Assembly (NCBI GenBank): GCA_041645325.1
Contig: JBAZQI010000004.1
Location: forward strand, 1-52,733
Source: JAFCCL01 sp041645325
Lineage (GTDB): Archaea; Iainarchaeota; Iainarchaeia; Iainarchaeales; GCA-2688035
Direction of reading: 5' to 3'
Length of the DNA: 52,733 bases
A program made the position numbers and the translations under genes. This document shows, piece by piece, positions 30,992 to 39,292 of the stretch; the first letter of the stretch is position 1, and each line of letters starts with the position of its first letter. The notes under the pieces are model-generated. The model was given only the letters and a program-made list of their open reading frames with translations, had not been told where the DNA came from and did no database searches.

Positions 30992-31083
30992 ATCAAAGGG
31001 CAAAAATGCAGATGCAAAATTTGCCCTTTGATAGCTATCAAAAGGCATTTAGAAAAGTTTCACAATTGATGCCTTTTGATATT
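30992..31083 (-). repeat. Two-hairpin palindromic element, copy B (inverted)
   Basis: Read on the minus strand this matches copy A at 12320-12415 almost base for base. The first stem, AATATCAAAAGGCAT with ATGCCTTTTGATAG, is conserved. In the second stem AAAGGGCAAA/TTTGCCCTTT is perfectly paired, where copy A has AAAGGTCAAA/TTTGTCCTTT. It lies between the CorA-like gene and priL. Confidence 0.8.
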
Positions 31084-31137
31084 AGCGGAAATCCCCCGGG
31101 CAACCCTTTTTATTCCTTTTAATGCAGTAATCTTTCC

Positions 31138-32307
31138 ATGCATTCTTTGCAGGGGCTTTTGTTTGCGCAGCATTTTCCTTTCACGGAGGCGGCGCGCAAA
31201 ATCGTTTTGGAGGAAAACCCTTCCCTGGAGAATTTGCCGGAGCCCTTGCTTGAAAGGGCTGAATTGATGGCAAGGCACGCTTTTTCAGGAAAAAAATACG
31301 CGTTTGAGCTTCATTCCGCAGACCTTCTTTTGCAGGAAATACTTGCCTTTCCCATTGCAAAAATAATAATCTCGTTCGCAGGCGAGCCCCGGCTTTGCCG
31401 CGCTTTTGCGTCAATGGTTGCGGACTCGGCATTTTTTTTCCTCAACTCTGAAAAGGACAAGGGAAAAGCCGCAATAGAGCTTGCGTCAGAGCTCTCCCTC
31501 AAATTTGATTTTCCTGACTCAAAGGCTTTTTTTGCCTCAATGCCATTGGCGCAATACCTTTCAGTGCCCCTGCAGGATGATAGCCTAAAGCTTGTCAACC
31601 AGTTTGTAAGCCATGGAAACGTTTTCCTTGACCTCAATGGCTTCTGCCGATTTTTGAGGGAAAAATCCTTCAGCACCGTTTTTTCCTCCTTGCCGGTTCC
31701 ATTGAAAGGGCTGCCGAAAAGGCTTGAGGGCTTTGGAAAAAGCCTCAAGGCCGAGGCAAAGGCAAGGGAACAAAAGATTTTCGGCGAGGCGTTCAGGGGC
31801 AGCGTTGCGCCGGAGGCATTCCCGCCCTGCATTGCCTCAATGTACAGCCGGCTTTCCGCCGGCAACAAGCTTCCGCACATGGCAAACTTCACGCTTGCAA
31901 CTTTCCTGAACAGCATTGGAATGCCAAAGGCAAGGATTCTTGAACTGTTCAAAAAAAGCCCGAATTTCAGCGAACGCATTGCCTCTTACCAATTGGACAG
32001 GATTGCAAAGCAGAATTACGCGCCGCCGAGCTGTGACAAGATAAGGTCATACGGCCTGTGCCCGAGCAAGGACTGCCCTGCAAGGCATCCATTGTCGTTT
32101 TACAGGAGGCTTGCAAAAAGGGCTGAAGGTGCAAAGCCTTTTTTGCCAGAGCAAAACCTTAGAGATGCTAAAGCATCTCTTACGGTTTCTGAACCCTACG
32201 GGTTCAGAAAAAGCCTTGGGAAAAATGCGCCCGCTGGCGCAAAGGGTGCGGATGGCAAGGCAGATGCGAATGGCGCGGCCGGCAGGGCATCTGGGGTGAA
32301 AGAGTAA
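31138..32307 (+). CDS. priL: DNA primase large subunit, with repeat-derived C-terminal tail
   Basis: A 389-residue PriL, the regulatory subunit of the two-subunit archaeal primase. The N-terminal helical domain covers about 1-220. The iron-sulfur domain carries four cysteines: FPPCIASMY (C231), PPSCDKIRSYGLCPSKDCPA (C299, C308, C313). The family normally ends soon after RHPLSFY (about 321). Here residues about 331-389 are encoded by hairpin-repeat DNA and give a low-complexity tail (SLGKNAPAGAKGADGKADAN). The TAA overlaps the priS ATG, so the two subunits are translationally coupled. Confidence 0.9.
   Translation: MHSLQGLLFAQHFPFTEAARKIVLEENPSLENLPEPLLERAELMARHAFSGKKYAFELHSADLLLQEILAFPIAKIIISFAGEPRLCRAFASMVADSAFFFLNSEKDKGKAAIELASELSLKFDFPDSKAFFASMPLAQYLSVPLQDDSLKLVNQFVSHGNVFLDLNGFCRFLREKSFSTVFSSLPVPLKGLPKRLEGFGKSLKAEAKAREQKIFGEAFRGSVAPEAFPPCIASMYSRLSAGNKLPHMANFTLATFLNSIGMPKARILELFKKSPNFSERIASYQLDRIAKQNYAPPSCDKIRSYGLCPSKDCPARHPLSFYRRLAKRAEGAKPFLPEQNLRDAKASLTVSEPYGFRKSLGKNAPAGAKGADGKADANGAAGRASGVKE
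32134..32240 (+). repeat. Hairpin repeats inside priL
   Basis: AAGCCTTTTTTGCC opens a unit containing two perfect palindromes: AGAGATGC-TAAA-GCATCTCT (32161-32180) and TTTCTGAACCC-TAC-GGGTTCAGAAA (about 32187-32211). It ends AAGCCTTGGGAAAAA, the family end sequence. The reading frame of priL stays open through it. Confidence 0.75.
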
Positions 32308-33572
32308 TGGCTGGCGAGGACGCATTTTTGAGGAAGCATTTCCAGGGCTTTTATTCAGGCCACGAGATTGCAGGGCCGCCGGAACTTGAGTCAAGGGAAT
32401 TCGGTTATGGTGTCTTTGGGAGAAAAATTGCAAACCGGAACATTGCTTTTTCTTCAAGGAAAGAGTTCAACAATTTCCTGCGCAACCAGGTTCCTTTCTT
32501 TGTGAGCTACAGCTCTGCGCTGTACAAATTTCCTTCCGGCAGGCCGATGGATGCCAAGGGGCTTTTTGCGGCTGATTTGGTTTACGAGTTTGACGCTGAT
32601 GATTTGCCGACTGAGTGCAAGCAAAGGCATGATTCATGGCAATGTCCCAAGTGCGGCAGGAAGGGCAATGGAAGGCAATTGCAGTGCGACGAGTGCGGCA
32701 CTCCGACAAGGCTTGAGGAATGGTTTTGCCCCGAATGCCTTGGCGTTGCAAGGGACAAGGTTTTTTCACTGCTTGAATTTCTTGAAAATGATTTCGGGTT
32801 TTCCGATGGCATTGCAATAAATTTCAGCGGCAGGGCCGGATACCATGTGCATGTGCGTTCTGATTCGGTGAGGCAGCTTCCGAACACCGCGAGGGTTGAG
32901 CTCATTGACTACCTTACTGCCACAGGCCTGAACATTTTCAGCCACTTTGAGAAAAAAGAAACTTTTTTCACTTTCAAAGGAAACTTGAATGAAAAAATTA
33001 GCTGGCCTTCCAGAATTGTTCTTGAATTAATTGATTTGCTTGAAGAGGGCAATGCTGAAAAGTTGGCGCTAATGGCCAATATTTCCCTTCCGATGGCTAA
33101 AGTTGTTCTCAAAAAAAGCCCAATAATCCTTAAGGCGGTCAGGGAAAGAAATGCAATTCCCTCAATTTTTGGCAAGGTAAGCTCAACCAAACAAACGAAA
33201 GGTGACGAAATTTGGCAGAATCTGCTAAATAAAATTGTGGCAAGGATTGCGCCGATTGACAGGCAAACCTCGGTTGATTTGAACAAAATTGTGCGCGTTC
33301 CGGAAACACTGCACGGCGAAACAGGCCTTGTTTCAAGGGAATTGTCAAAAGAGGCCCTGCGCAGCTTCAATCCCTTTGATGATGCCATTGCGTTTTCCGG
33401 CGATGAAACAGTAAGGGTTTTTATTAGTAAGGCACCAAGCTTTTACCTGTCAGGGCAAAGGTTCGGGCCTTTTGAGGGGCAGGAGGCGGAATTGCCGCTT
33501 TTCGCAGCGGTTTTTCTGCTTGCAAGGGGTGCAGCATTATTATTGTTGCCGGGGGCTAAAAATGAGGCTTGA
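32307..33572 (+). CDS. priS: DNA primase small (catalytic) subunit
   Basis: A 421-residue PriS that synthesises replication primers. Catalytic aspartates are visible in VYEFDADD (D96 and D98). A zinc-binding insert with Cys at about 104, 113, 116, 127, 130, 141 and 144 follows directly. INFSGRAGYHVHV near 174 carries the conserved SGR-G-H, and VPETLHGETGLVSRE near 330 the C-terminal nucleotide-binding block. The extra CxxC pairs in the insert are more numerous than in the simplest archaeal PriS. It overlaps priL by 1 nt at its start and the GINS gene by 11 nt at its end. Confidence 0.93.
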   Translation: MAGEDAFLRKHFQGFYSGHEIAGPPELESREFGYGVFGRKIANRNIAFSSRKEFNNFLRNQVPFFVSYSSALYKFPSGRPMDAKGLFAADLVYEFDADDLPTECKQRHDSWQCPKCGRKGNGRQLQCDECGTPTRLEEWFCPECLGVARDKVFSLLEFLENDFGFSDGIAINFSGRAGYHVHVRSDSVRQLPNTARVELIDYLTATGLNIFSHFEKKETFFTFKGNLNEKISWPSRIVLELIDLLEEGNAEKLALMANISLPMAKVVLKKSPIILKAVRERNAIPSIFGKVSSTKQTKGDEIWQNLLNKIVARIAPIDRQTSVDLNKIVRVPETLHGETGLVSRELSKEALRSFNPFDDAIAFSGDETVRVFISKAPSFYLSGQRFGPFEGQEAELPLFAAVFLLARGAALLLLPGAKNEA

Positions 33573-34107
33573 TTACGATGAGTTGAGGAAAATCTACAGG
33601 CTTGAAAAGAACAACTCAAGGCTTGCCGAGGTTGAAGAGGATTTCCTTGATTGCCTGAAGGATTTTTTTGAGGAACAGAGAAAGGATTATTTGCAGAGCC
33701 TGAACGATTTGTCAAGCACCAAGGCAAAGAGCTTTTCGAACCTGAAAAAAATAATCGGCGAAATTTTCAGCATCAGGGAAAAAAAGTTGCTGAACAAGGC
33801 CTTGATTGCAAGCAGGACAGGCGACCTTGAAAATGAGCGCATGGCCCTGCAGGAAAAGGAAACCCTGAAAGAATTGCTTGCCGTGCTTAACGGGCACCAG
33901 GAAATCCTTGACGGGATTTTCATTGGCAAGGCAAAGCAGGCATCAAAGGCATTGGAAAAGGTTTCGCTCAGGATTGCGCAGGATGTGCCTGCATTTATGG
34001 GCGCGGACATGAAGGAGTACGGTCCTTTCACAAGGGATAAGGTCGTTTCCCTGCCTGAAAAAATTGCATCGCTTCTTGTTTCAAGGAAGCTTGCGGAGAA
34101 AGCCTGA
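33562..34107 (+). CDS. GINS complex subunit (Gins15/51 type)
   Basis: A 181-residue protein starting MRLDYDELRKIYRLEKNNSR. A helical N-terminal domain of about 125 residues is followed by a small C-terminal beta domain (RIAQDVPAFMGADMKEYGPF, then KVVSLPEKIASLLV). Helical-then-beta order and the DVP-F-G-D...YGPF...LP pattern are those of the archaeal Sld5/Psf1-like GINS subunit, which links MCM helicase and primase. Position directly after priS supports a replisome role. Confidence 0.87.
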   Translation: MRLDYDELRKIYRLEKNNSRLAEVEEDFLDCLKDFFEEQRKDYLQSLNDLSSTKAKSFSNLKKIIGEIFSIREKKLLNKALIASRTGDLENERMALQEKETLKELLAVLNGHQEILDGIFIGKAKQASKALEKVSLRIAQDVPAFMGADMKEYGPFTRDKVVSLPEKIASLLVSRKLAEKA

Positions 34108-34108
34108 G

Positions 34109-34315
34109 GTGTTTTTCATCAAGAGAATTGAGTTTGCAAAAAAGCCGAAAAGTTTTTTCCTGAGGGTGAAATGCGTTGCCTGCGGGAACGAGCAGGCTGT
34201 CTTCAGTTCGGCAAACAGGGCCGTGAAATGCCTTGCGTGCAATTGCATTCTTGCCGATTCAGGCCCGGGAAAAATTCTTCTGAGGCTTGATGCGGTGAAG
34301 GTTTTGAAGGAGTGA
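34109..34315 (+). CDS. rps27e: 30S ribosomal protein S27e
   Basis: A 68-residue zinc-ribbon protein. From GTG at 34109 it reads MFFIKRIEFAKKPKSFFLRV, then KCVACGNEQAVFSSANRAVK and CLACNCILADSG. The CxxC...CxxC spacing, VFSxA and final ILLRLDAVKVLKE are diagnostic of S27e. The GTG lies one base after the GINS stop. Family length supports this start over the ATG at 34064 inside the previous gene. Confidence 0.9.
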   Translation: MFFIKRIEFAKKPKSFFLRVKCVACGNEQAVFSSANRAVKCLACNCILADSGPGKILLRLDAVKVLKE

Positions 34316-34320
34316 AATTT

Positions 34321-35097
34321 ATGGAACAAGAGCGCGAGATTCCGGAAGCGGGCGAAACAGTTGTGTGCAAGGTCAAGCAGGTTCTTGGCTACGGCGCGTT
34401 TGTCGAGCTTACTGAATACGGCGACAAGAAGGGCTTTGTTCACGTGAGCCAGGTCGCCTCACGCTGGGTGAAAAACATCAGGAGCTATGTCAAGGAAGGC
34501 CAGGTGCGCGCGGCAAAGGTTCTTTCAATTGACAGGGGCAGGGGCCAAATCGACCTTTCCTTCAACAAGGTTTCAAGCGCCGCACAGCGCGCAAGGATTG
34601 AGGAATGGAAGCAGCTTAAGAGAAGCAAAAAGTTGCTTGACCTTCTTGCAAAAAGCCAGAGCCTTTCTTTTGAACAGGCGTGGGATTCCGTGGCAAAGCC
34701 ATTGCTTGAAAATTACGATTCTTTGGGCGAGGCTTTCCAGAACATTGCATTGCTTGGCGAAGAGGGCGCGGAAGGCGTTGAAAAAAGCTGGCTCAAGCCG
34801 CTTGTTGAGCTTGTACAAAAAAGCGTGCCGATTCCGGAGAAAACCCTGGGCGGTTTCCTTTTTGCAAGGAGTTTGGCCCCAAACGGCGTTGACGTGATAA
34901 AGGAAATGCTGGCAGGCGTTGAAAAAAACGGCGGGGGCAAGATCAGGCTTTTTTACAGTGGCGGCGGAAAGTATGACCTCAGGGCAGTAGCCCCTGATTT
35001 CAAGACAGCGGAAAAGCTTCTCGGCGATGCGGCGGATTCAGCAGTCAAGGCAATGAAATCAGCCGGCGGCGAGGCAAGGTTTGAAAAAGGCGAATGA
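34321..35097 (+). CDS. eif2a: Translation initiation factor 2 alpha subunit
   Basis: A 258-residue aIF2-alpha, part of the heterotrimer that brings Met-tRNA to the ribosome. The N-terminal S1 domain (about 1-85) contains VVCKVKQVLGYGAFVELTEY and GFVHVSQVASRWVKNIRSYV. A helical domain follows, then a C-terminal alpha/beta domain with IRLFYSGGGKYDLRAVAPDF. It follows rps27e by a few bases, the usual archaeal pairing; the nop10 gene often found next is absent. ATG at 34321 is preferred to the overlapping GTG at 34312. Confidence 0.93.
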   Translation: MEQEREIPEAGETVVCKVKQVLGYGAFVELTEYGDKKGFVHVSQVASRWVKNIRSYVKEGQVRAAKVLSIDRGRGQIDLSFNKVSSAAQRARIEEWKQLKRSKKLLDLLAKSQSLSFEQAWDSVAKPLLENYDSLGEAFQNIALLGEEGAEGVEKSWLKPLVELVQKSVPIPEKTLGGFLFARSLAPNGVDVIKEMLAGVEKNGGGKIRLFYSGGGKYDLRAVAPDFKTAEKLLGDAADSAVKAMKSAGGEARFEKGE

Positions 35098-35153
35098 ATG
35101 AGGATGTGCGCCAATGCGCAAAAGAAAAAGGTTGGCTGGAGAGGTGAGTGAAA

Positions 35154-35930
35154 ATGGCGACAAAAATTGTTTTTCCGAAAAAGCAAAAGCTTTCAAATCC
35201 GGTTCTTTTTGTGGGTCTGCCCGGCATAGGCCTTGTGGGAAAAATCTGTGTGGATTATTTCCTCAAGCAGTTCAAGACAGAGCTCATAGCCGAGGTTTAC
35301 AGCGACAGCTTTCCGCCCACTGTGCACACCAAGGAAGGGCTTATTGAGCTTATTACCGACCAGCTTTTTGCGTTCAAGTTCAATGGAAGGCACTTCCTTT
35401 TCCTTTCAGGGCCTGTGCAGCCAAGCCTTGACTTCAGGACAGGAAGCTCGCAGGAACACTATGATTTTGCGGAAGAGATTGTTGCCGCGGTGAAAAAGCT
35501 TGGCGTGAAGGAAATTTTCACGCTTGCCGGCATAAACGTGGGCGACAAAAGAATGGAAAAACAGCCAAACGTTGTTGTTGCGGCAACGAACAAAAAAACC
35601 CTTGAAGAATTCAAAAAGCTCGGCGCAACATCCAGCCCAAAAGAAGGGCTGATCAGCGGCGCAGCAGGGCTGCTTCTCGGGATTGGCGCACAGCACGGCG
35701 TTGAGGGCGCGTGCCTCATGGGCGAAACAAACGCAAGGCTTGTCTACGGCGACCACGGCGCGGCAAAAACCCTCATTGAGTTGCTTGTGAAAAAATTCGG
35801 CTTCAAGGTTGAAATGAAAAGCATTGAACGCGAAGCCAAGAACATAGAGGAAGCCTTCAAAAAGCTTGCGGAGCAGTTCGAGGAAACCGAAGAAAACATG
35901 CCGCCCGAAGGGCCGAGCTACGTGAGGTAG
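35154..35930 (+). CDS. PAC2 family (proteasome assembly chaperone-like) protein
   Basis: A 258-residue protein. It has FVGLPGIGLVGKICVDYFLK near residues 20-38, YSDSFPPTVHTKEG near 50, FLFLSGPVQPS near 84, TLAGINVGD near 126 and GLISGAAGLLLGIGAQHGVE near 168. This is the archaeal PAC2 family that commonly follows aIF2-alpha. An archaeal chaperone role is inferred from the eukaryotic homologs. GAGAGGTGAG directly before ATG 35154 is a clear ribosome binding site. A helical acidic C-terminus follows the core. Confidence 0.85.
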   Translation: MATKIVFPKKQKLSNPVLFVGLPGIGLVGKICVDYFLKQFKTELIAEVYSDSFPPTVHTKEGLIELITDQLFAFKFNGRHFLFLSGPVQPSLDFRTGSSQEHYDFAEEIVAAVKKLGVKEIFTLAGINVGDKRMEKQPNVVVAATNKKTLEEFKKLGATSSPKEGLISGAAGLLLGIGAQHGVEGACLMGETNARLVYGDHGAAKTLIELLVKKFGFKVEMKSIEREAKNIEEAFKKLAEQFEETEENMPPEGPSYVR

Positions 35931-36038
35931 TGGCTAAGGTCGTGTCTAAAAAAGGCGATTGTCGAAGTTTGAAGGAAGGTTTATTAAGTTTAAAAGCATA
36001 AAAAAATGTAGTGGCTGCAAACTGACATAAAAGAGGGT

Positions 36039-36275
36039 ATGCCTATGGAAATAATAAAAATTGATGAATCAAACAGAGAAGCGATTTTGGATTTATTTAG
36101 TAAATCCATAGATAACGAGGGATACATAACCGAGAAGAAAACGGGCAAGAAACTAGTTTGCCCTTACTCTAATAAGCACATAAAGATTGCTGATTTTTCG
36201 GTAATACCTGGCACGGCTACTTTTGTGAATAATCATTACTACTGCTTTTCGGAACATCTTGCTAAGCATAGGTAG
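36039..36275 (+). CDS. Hypothetical protein in AT-rich island, gene 1
   Basis: A 78-residue protein (MPMEIIKIDESNREAILDLF). A CPYSNKHIKIADFSVIPGTA segment and a His/Cys-containing end (NNHYYCFSEHLAKH) might bind metal, with single Cys at about 41 and 69. No family recognised. GAGGG precedes the ATG, and TTTATTAAGTTTAAAAG near 35978 looks like a promoter. Codon use is richer in A/T than the surrounding genes, and the next gene starts 8 nt after its stop, so the two are probably one transferred unit. Confidence 0.65.
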   Translation: MPMEIIKIDESNREAILDLFSKSIDNEGYITEKKTGKKLVCPYSNKHIKIADFSVIPGTATFVNNHYYCFSEHLAKHR

Positions 36276-36283
36276 GCAAATAG

Positions 36284-37063
36284 ATGAGTGATGAAAATAG
36301 AGCCGCGGCTATTCGTTTTATCGAAGCGATTGTTAATTCTGTGCTGCAAGAAACCAAAATCGCGCGCATTACGGCAGCCCTAAAACAAATATTTATTCTT
36401 TGGAACTATATCCCTGAAGATCTGAGGCGAAAGTGCTATTTTGTTTTCGACAAACTTTGGAAAAAGAATCTTGTTGTACTCTCAACTAAACCAGAAATGC
36501 CGGGGGTAATCTACGAAGTTGAGTTTTATGATGAGCAACTTAAAAAAATATACTTTAGCGTTTCTGAAAAAGATGCTTCGGCAATAAGATTGGGTGTAAG
36601 CATGCGTGAGCTGATAAGTCGAGGTCTTCACTCAGATTCTGATGATATAAAACAGGATGCCCACGATTGTTATAAAGAGCGAGGATTAAGTATAGTAAAT
36701 CTTATCACCACAAATGACATATCTTTCTTGTTTGATGATGTAGCAGATTTTATTGAGAAAGAAAAAATTAAAGAAAAATTTGATTGGTGGGTTGAAAATT
36801 ATACAAATATATCTATTTTAGTATCGCCTGAGCAACTTCAAAATATTCCTGAGTTAGAAAGTAAAATATTAACTGCTGCTAAGTCATTAGCGAAGACGTA
36901 TATCCTAATAAATTTTACGGGAAAAATGAACGAAATTCAGAACCTTATTCAGATTATTGAAAAATTAAAAACTGACAAAAAGCTGTGCTTTAAAGAATTC
37001 AGAAAAGACGAAATTAAGCAATCTGGATTTTGTACCGCTTTTAAAGGGCAAATTATATTTTAA
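36284..37063 (+). CDS. Hypothetical protein in AT-rich island, gene 2
   Basis: A 259-residue soluble protein of mixed helices and strands, starting MSDENRAAAIRFIEAIVNSV. The C-terminal part contains a strand-rich stretch (TYILINFTGKMNEIQNLIQI). No recognisable motif, signal or membrane segment. Base composition (frequent TTA, ATA, AAA codons) is unlike the flanking PAC2 and EndoQ genes. Its stop overlaps the convergent EndoQ stop by 4 nt. Confidence 0.7.
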   Translation: MSDENRAAAIRFIEAIVNSVLQETKIARITAALKQIFILWNYIPEDLRRKCYFVFDKLWKKNLVVLSTKPEMPGVIYEVEFYDEQLKKIYFSVSEKDASAIRLGVSMRELISRGLHSDSDDIKQDAHDCYKERGLSIVNLITTNDISFLFDDVADFIEKEKIKEKFDWWVENYTNISILVSPEQLQNIPELESKILTAAKSLAKTYILINFTGKMNEIQNLIQIIEKLKTDKKLCFKEFRKDEIKQSGFCTAFKGQIIF

Positions 37064-38331
37064 AATTCCCCGAGCGTTTTCTGCCCCCTGAACGAGTCCT
37101 TTTCCTTTTGCTCTTCTTCAAGCTCTTTTCCCTTTTTTTCAAATTCTTCCGGCGAATCGCATATCACCGGTTTCCCATAATCTCCTCCGCCGCCCGGAAT
37201 GTAATGCACCCACCCTTTCCTGAATGCAATGATTTTTGCGCCAACCCTTGGATTCACTTCTTTTAACTCGGCTTCGCCTGCATCAACAAGGGCATTTATT
37301 TCGTTTCCAAACCTGTCCACAAAATCATGCCACATTCCCTGCACTGTCGGGCCGTTAACGCTCTGCACGTTCAAGGCAAGCTGGATTATTTCCGCCAAAG
37401 GCACTGTGTGCAAATAAGGCGGCCTGAATGCAGGGTGCTCTTCTTTTCCGTCTGAAAGCATTTCAATCCTGTCCCTCACGCCCCTCTTAATTGCGCCACT
37501 GCATTTTGGGCACCTCCAATTCAGCCTTTTTGCATCTTCAAGCGAAAATTTTGCATAGCACGCGTTGCACGCCGTCAAATGGTACTTGCCTTCGCGCGGG
37601 TCAAGGCCAGCGTTGAGCCTGATTTTTTTTTCCTCTTTTTTCTCCAGCGCCTTTTTCAATTCCTTAAAGCTCGGCTCCTTCATTTCAATCCTTGTGAATT
37701 CCCTTCCGATTCTGTAAGGCCAGGGGCTATGTGAATCCGAGCATGTGAGAAACTGGTATTCCCTGTTTTCCGGAATCATGTCTGCGAAATGCGTGTCAGC
37801 GCTCAGGCCAAGCTCTATGAACGAAATTTCTTTTCCCATTGAACCATAGGCTTCTTTCACCGAATCGGAGAAAGCGTAAACCGAAAAGTAGGGCGTGAAG
37901 GCATGCGCCGGCCCAATGATGCCGCCGGCATCCTTTACCTTTCCCGCAATCTCCTCAGGGCTAAGCCTTATCACAGGCCTGCCGCAGCCCCAAGAGTCAA
38001 ATACGGCCTTTCCTTTCAATGATTCCTTCAGATTTTCCGCTGCGGCAAAATCTGGCAGGAAAACCAAATGGTGAATCCTTTTGTTGCATTGCACTTCAAC
38101 CTGCGGAATGAAATGCACCTGCTCTTTTTTGTCCGCAAATAATCCATTCCCTGTTTCCAGAATGTTTTCCTTCAAGTGCCTGAACCAAGTGCCCTGCAGC
38201 ATATCCGCCATGCCGCACACGTGCAGCCCCTTCAATTTGCTTTGCTCCGCTATCACCGGAACAAGCATGTTTTTTGAGACGCCGCTTGAATAAGGGCCGT
38301 GGAAATGCAAATCACAGTTGAATTCCGGCAT
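37060..38331 (-). CDS. endoQ: Endonuclease Q (PHP-domain DNA repair nuclease) with PIP motif
   Basis: A 423-residue protein. The PHP domain opens NCDLHFHGPYS, with QVEV near 81, GPAHAFTPYF near 154 and CSDSHSPWPYRIG near 200 supplying metal ligands. A zinc finger (CNACYAKF...CPKCSG) lies at about 250-275, followed by a C-terminal domain and a charged tail ending QKTLGEF. That is the EndoQ layout, an enzyme that nicks 5' of deaminated bases. The last seven residues match the QxxLxxF PCNA-interacting motif known for this family. ATG at 38331 directly follows the upstream stop. Confidence 0.88.
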   Translation of the reverse strand: MPEFNCDLHFHGPYSSGVSKNMLVPVIAEQSKLKGLHVCGMADMLQGTWFRHLKENILETGNGLFADKKEQVHFIPQVEVQCNKRIHHLVFLPDFAAAENLKESLKGKAVFDSWGCGRPVIRLSPEEIAGKVKDAGGIIGPAHAFTPYFSVYAFSDSVKEAYGSMGKEISFIELGLSADTHFADMIPENREYQFLTCSDSHSPWPYRIGREFTRIEMKEPSFKELKKALEKKEEKKIRLNAGLDPREGKYHLTACNACYAKFSLEDAKRLNWRCPKCSGAIKRGVRDRIEMLSDGKEEHPAFRPPYLHTVPLAEIIQLALNVQSVNGPTVQGMWHDFVDRFGNEINALVDAGEAELKEVNPRVGAKIIAFRKGWVHYIPGGGGDYGKPVICDSPEEFEKKGKELEEEQKEKDSFRGQKTLGEF

Positions 38332-38332
38332 G

Positions 38333-38851
38333 CTAATCCACATCCTCCCGCCTTTCATCAATTGTCCTTAAGCGCCTAAGGTATGTGATGCAATCGTGTT
38401 CAAGTCTGTGGCGGCATTTAGCTGCTTTTTCCGCCCTTTTCTTTGGAAGGTTTTTTTCGGCGAATTCAAGGTCTGCAATGGATTCAACAGTTTCATTAAG
38501 AAGCACATTAAGATCGATTTTTGCAAGCTTTAACCAGTCAGGATTCATTGTTTTTCTCCATTCCCTTAGATACTTGTTTACTTGATTTGTTTTTTCTTCA
38601 CTTTTTTTGGAAAAATCCTCAAATAGCCAGCTTTTCTTTTGCAGCATTGCCTGCCTTCTTTCCCTTGCTTTTGTTATAAGATTCAGCAAACCCTTGTTTT
38701 CACCGCTTGTTTTGTTTGACAAGTAGCTTTCAAGTGCTTGCAATCCCGCCGGTTTGTTTTTAACCCTCAATAGGTCCCTTGCCATTCTGCTCGCGCTTTT
38801 TCTCAGCGCACTTTTGTATGCGTTTGTTCCTGGCTTGCGGGTTGTTTTCAT
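38333..38851 (-). CDS. Hypothetical basic helical protein
   Basis: A 172-residue, Lys/Arg-rich protein predicted almost entirely helical (for example NQVNKYLREWRKTMNPDWLK). No membrane segment or Cys motif. Family not recognised. It stands 20 nt after another small basic protein and 1 nt before EndoQ, all leftward, so the three form an operon. Nucleic-acid binding is conceivable from charge but not shown. Confidence 0.65.
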   Translation of the reverse strand: MKTTRKPGTNAYKSALRKSASRMARDLLRVKNKPAGLQALESYLSNKTSGENKGLLNLITKARERRQAMLQKKSWLFEDFSKKSEEKTNQVNKYLREWRKTMNPDWLKLAKIDLNVLLNETVESIADLEFAEKNLPKKRAEKAAKCRHRLEHDCITYLRRLRTIDERREDVD

Positions 38852-38871
38852 TCAAACCAGCTTCAATAGGC

Positions 38872-39243
38872 TCATTTTTCCTGCCTTCCTTTTTTTGCAA
38901 TACTGTTTAGCCAAATAAGCTGCCTTTGCACTTGCTGCTGGCTTACTTTCAATTTTCTTATTGCCTCGGCGGTTTCTGGGCCAGTGGGCGTGAATGTTCC
39001 GAGTTTGCGAAGGCATTTTGTTGTTTCATTCAAAAGTTTTGTCCCGGTTTGTATTCCTTCTTTTATTTCATTGGACTGGAACTTTGGTTTAATGACCATG
39101 CCAATGCAGCCTAATGCAAAAAGCCCAATTCTGTCTGGCAAGCCTTCCGCCTGTTTTCTAAGATTGGCTAGCCGTTGCAGTCGCCTTTGTCCTTCAGTTT
39201 CACACCCTGTATTTCCAGCCCTTTTTCCGGTTCTTTTCCTCAT
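38872..39243 (-). CDS. Hypothetical basic helical protein
   Basis: A 123-residue protein starting MRKRTGKRAGNTGCETEGQR. It has a basic N-terminus, a short hydrophobic patch (GLFALGCIGMVIK) and helical repeats (LKVSQQQVQRQLIWLNSIAK). Family not recognised. Upstream, TTAATAGAATAATTAAGTA provides an AT-rich promoter shared with the divergent radical SAM gene, and GGTGG precedes the ATG. First gene of the probable three-gene EndoQ operon. Confidence 0.6.
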   Translation of the reverse strand: MRKRTGKRAGNTGCETEGQRRLQRLANLRKQAEGLPDRIGLFALGCIGMVIKPKFQSNEIKEGIQTGTKLLNETTKCLRKLGTFTPTGPETAEAIRKLKVSQQQVQRQLIWLNSIAKKGRQEK

Positions 39244-39292
39244 TCCGACCACCAATATACTTAATTATTCTATTAAAGAAGAATAAATTGGT

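Noticed and set aside
35094..35147. nop10 gene between aIF2-alpha and PAC2
   Set aside because: Only 17-18-codon frames are present and they lack the zinc-ribbon cysteines and the C-terminal motif of Nop10.
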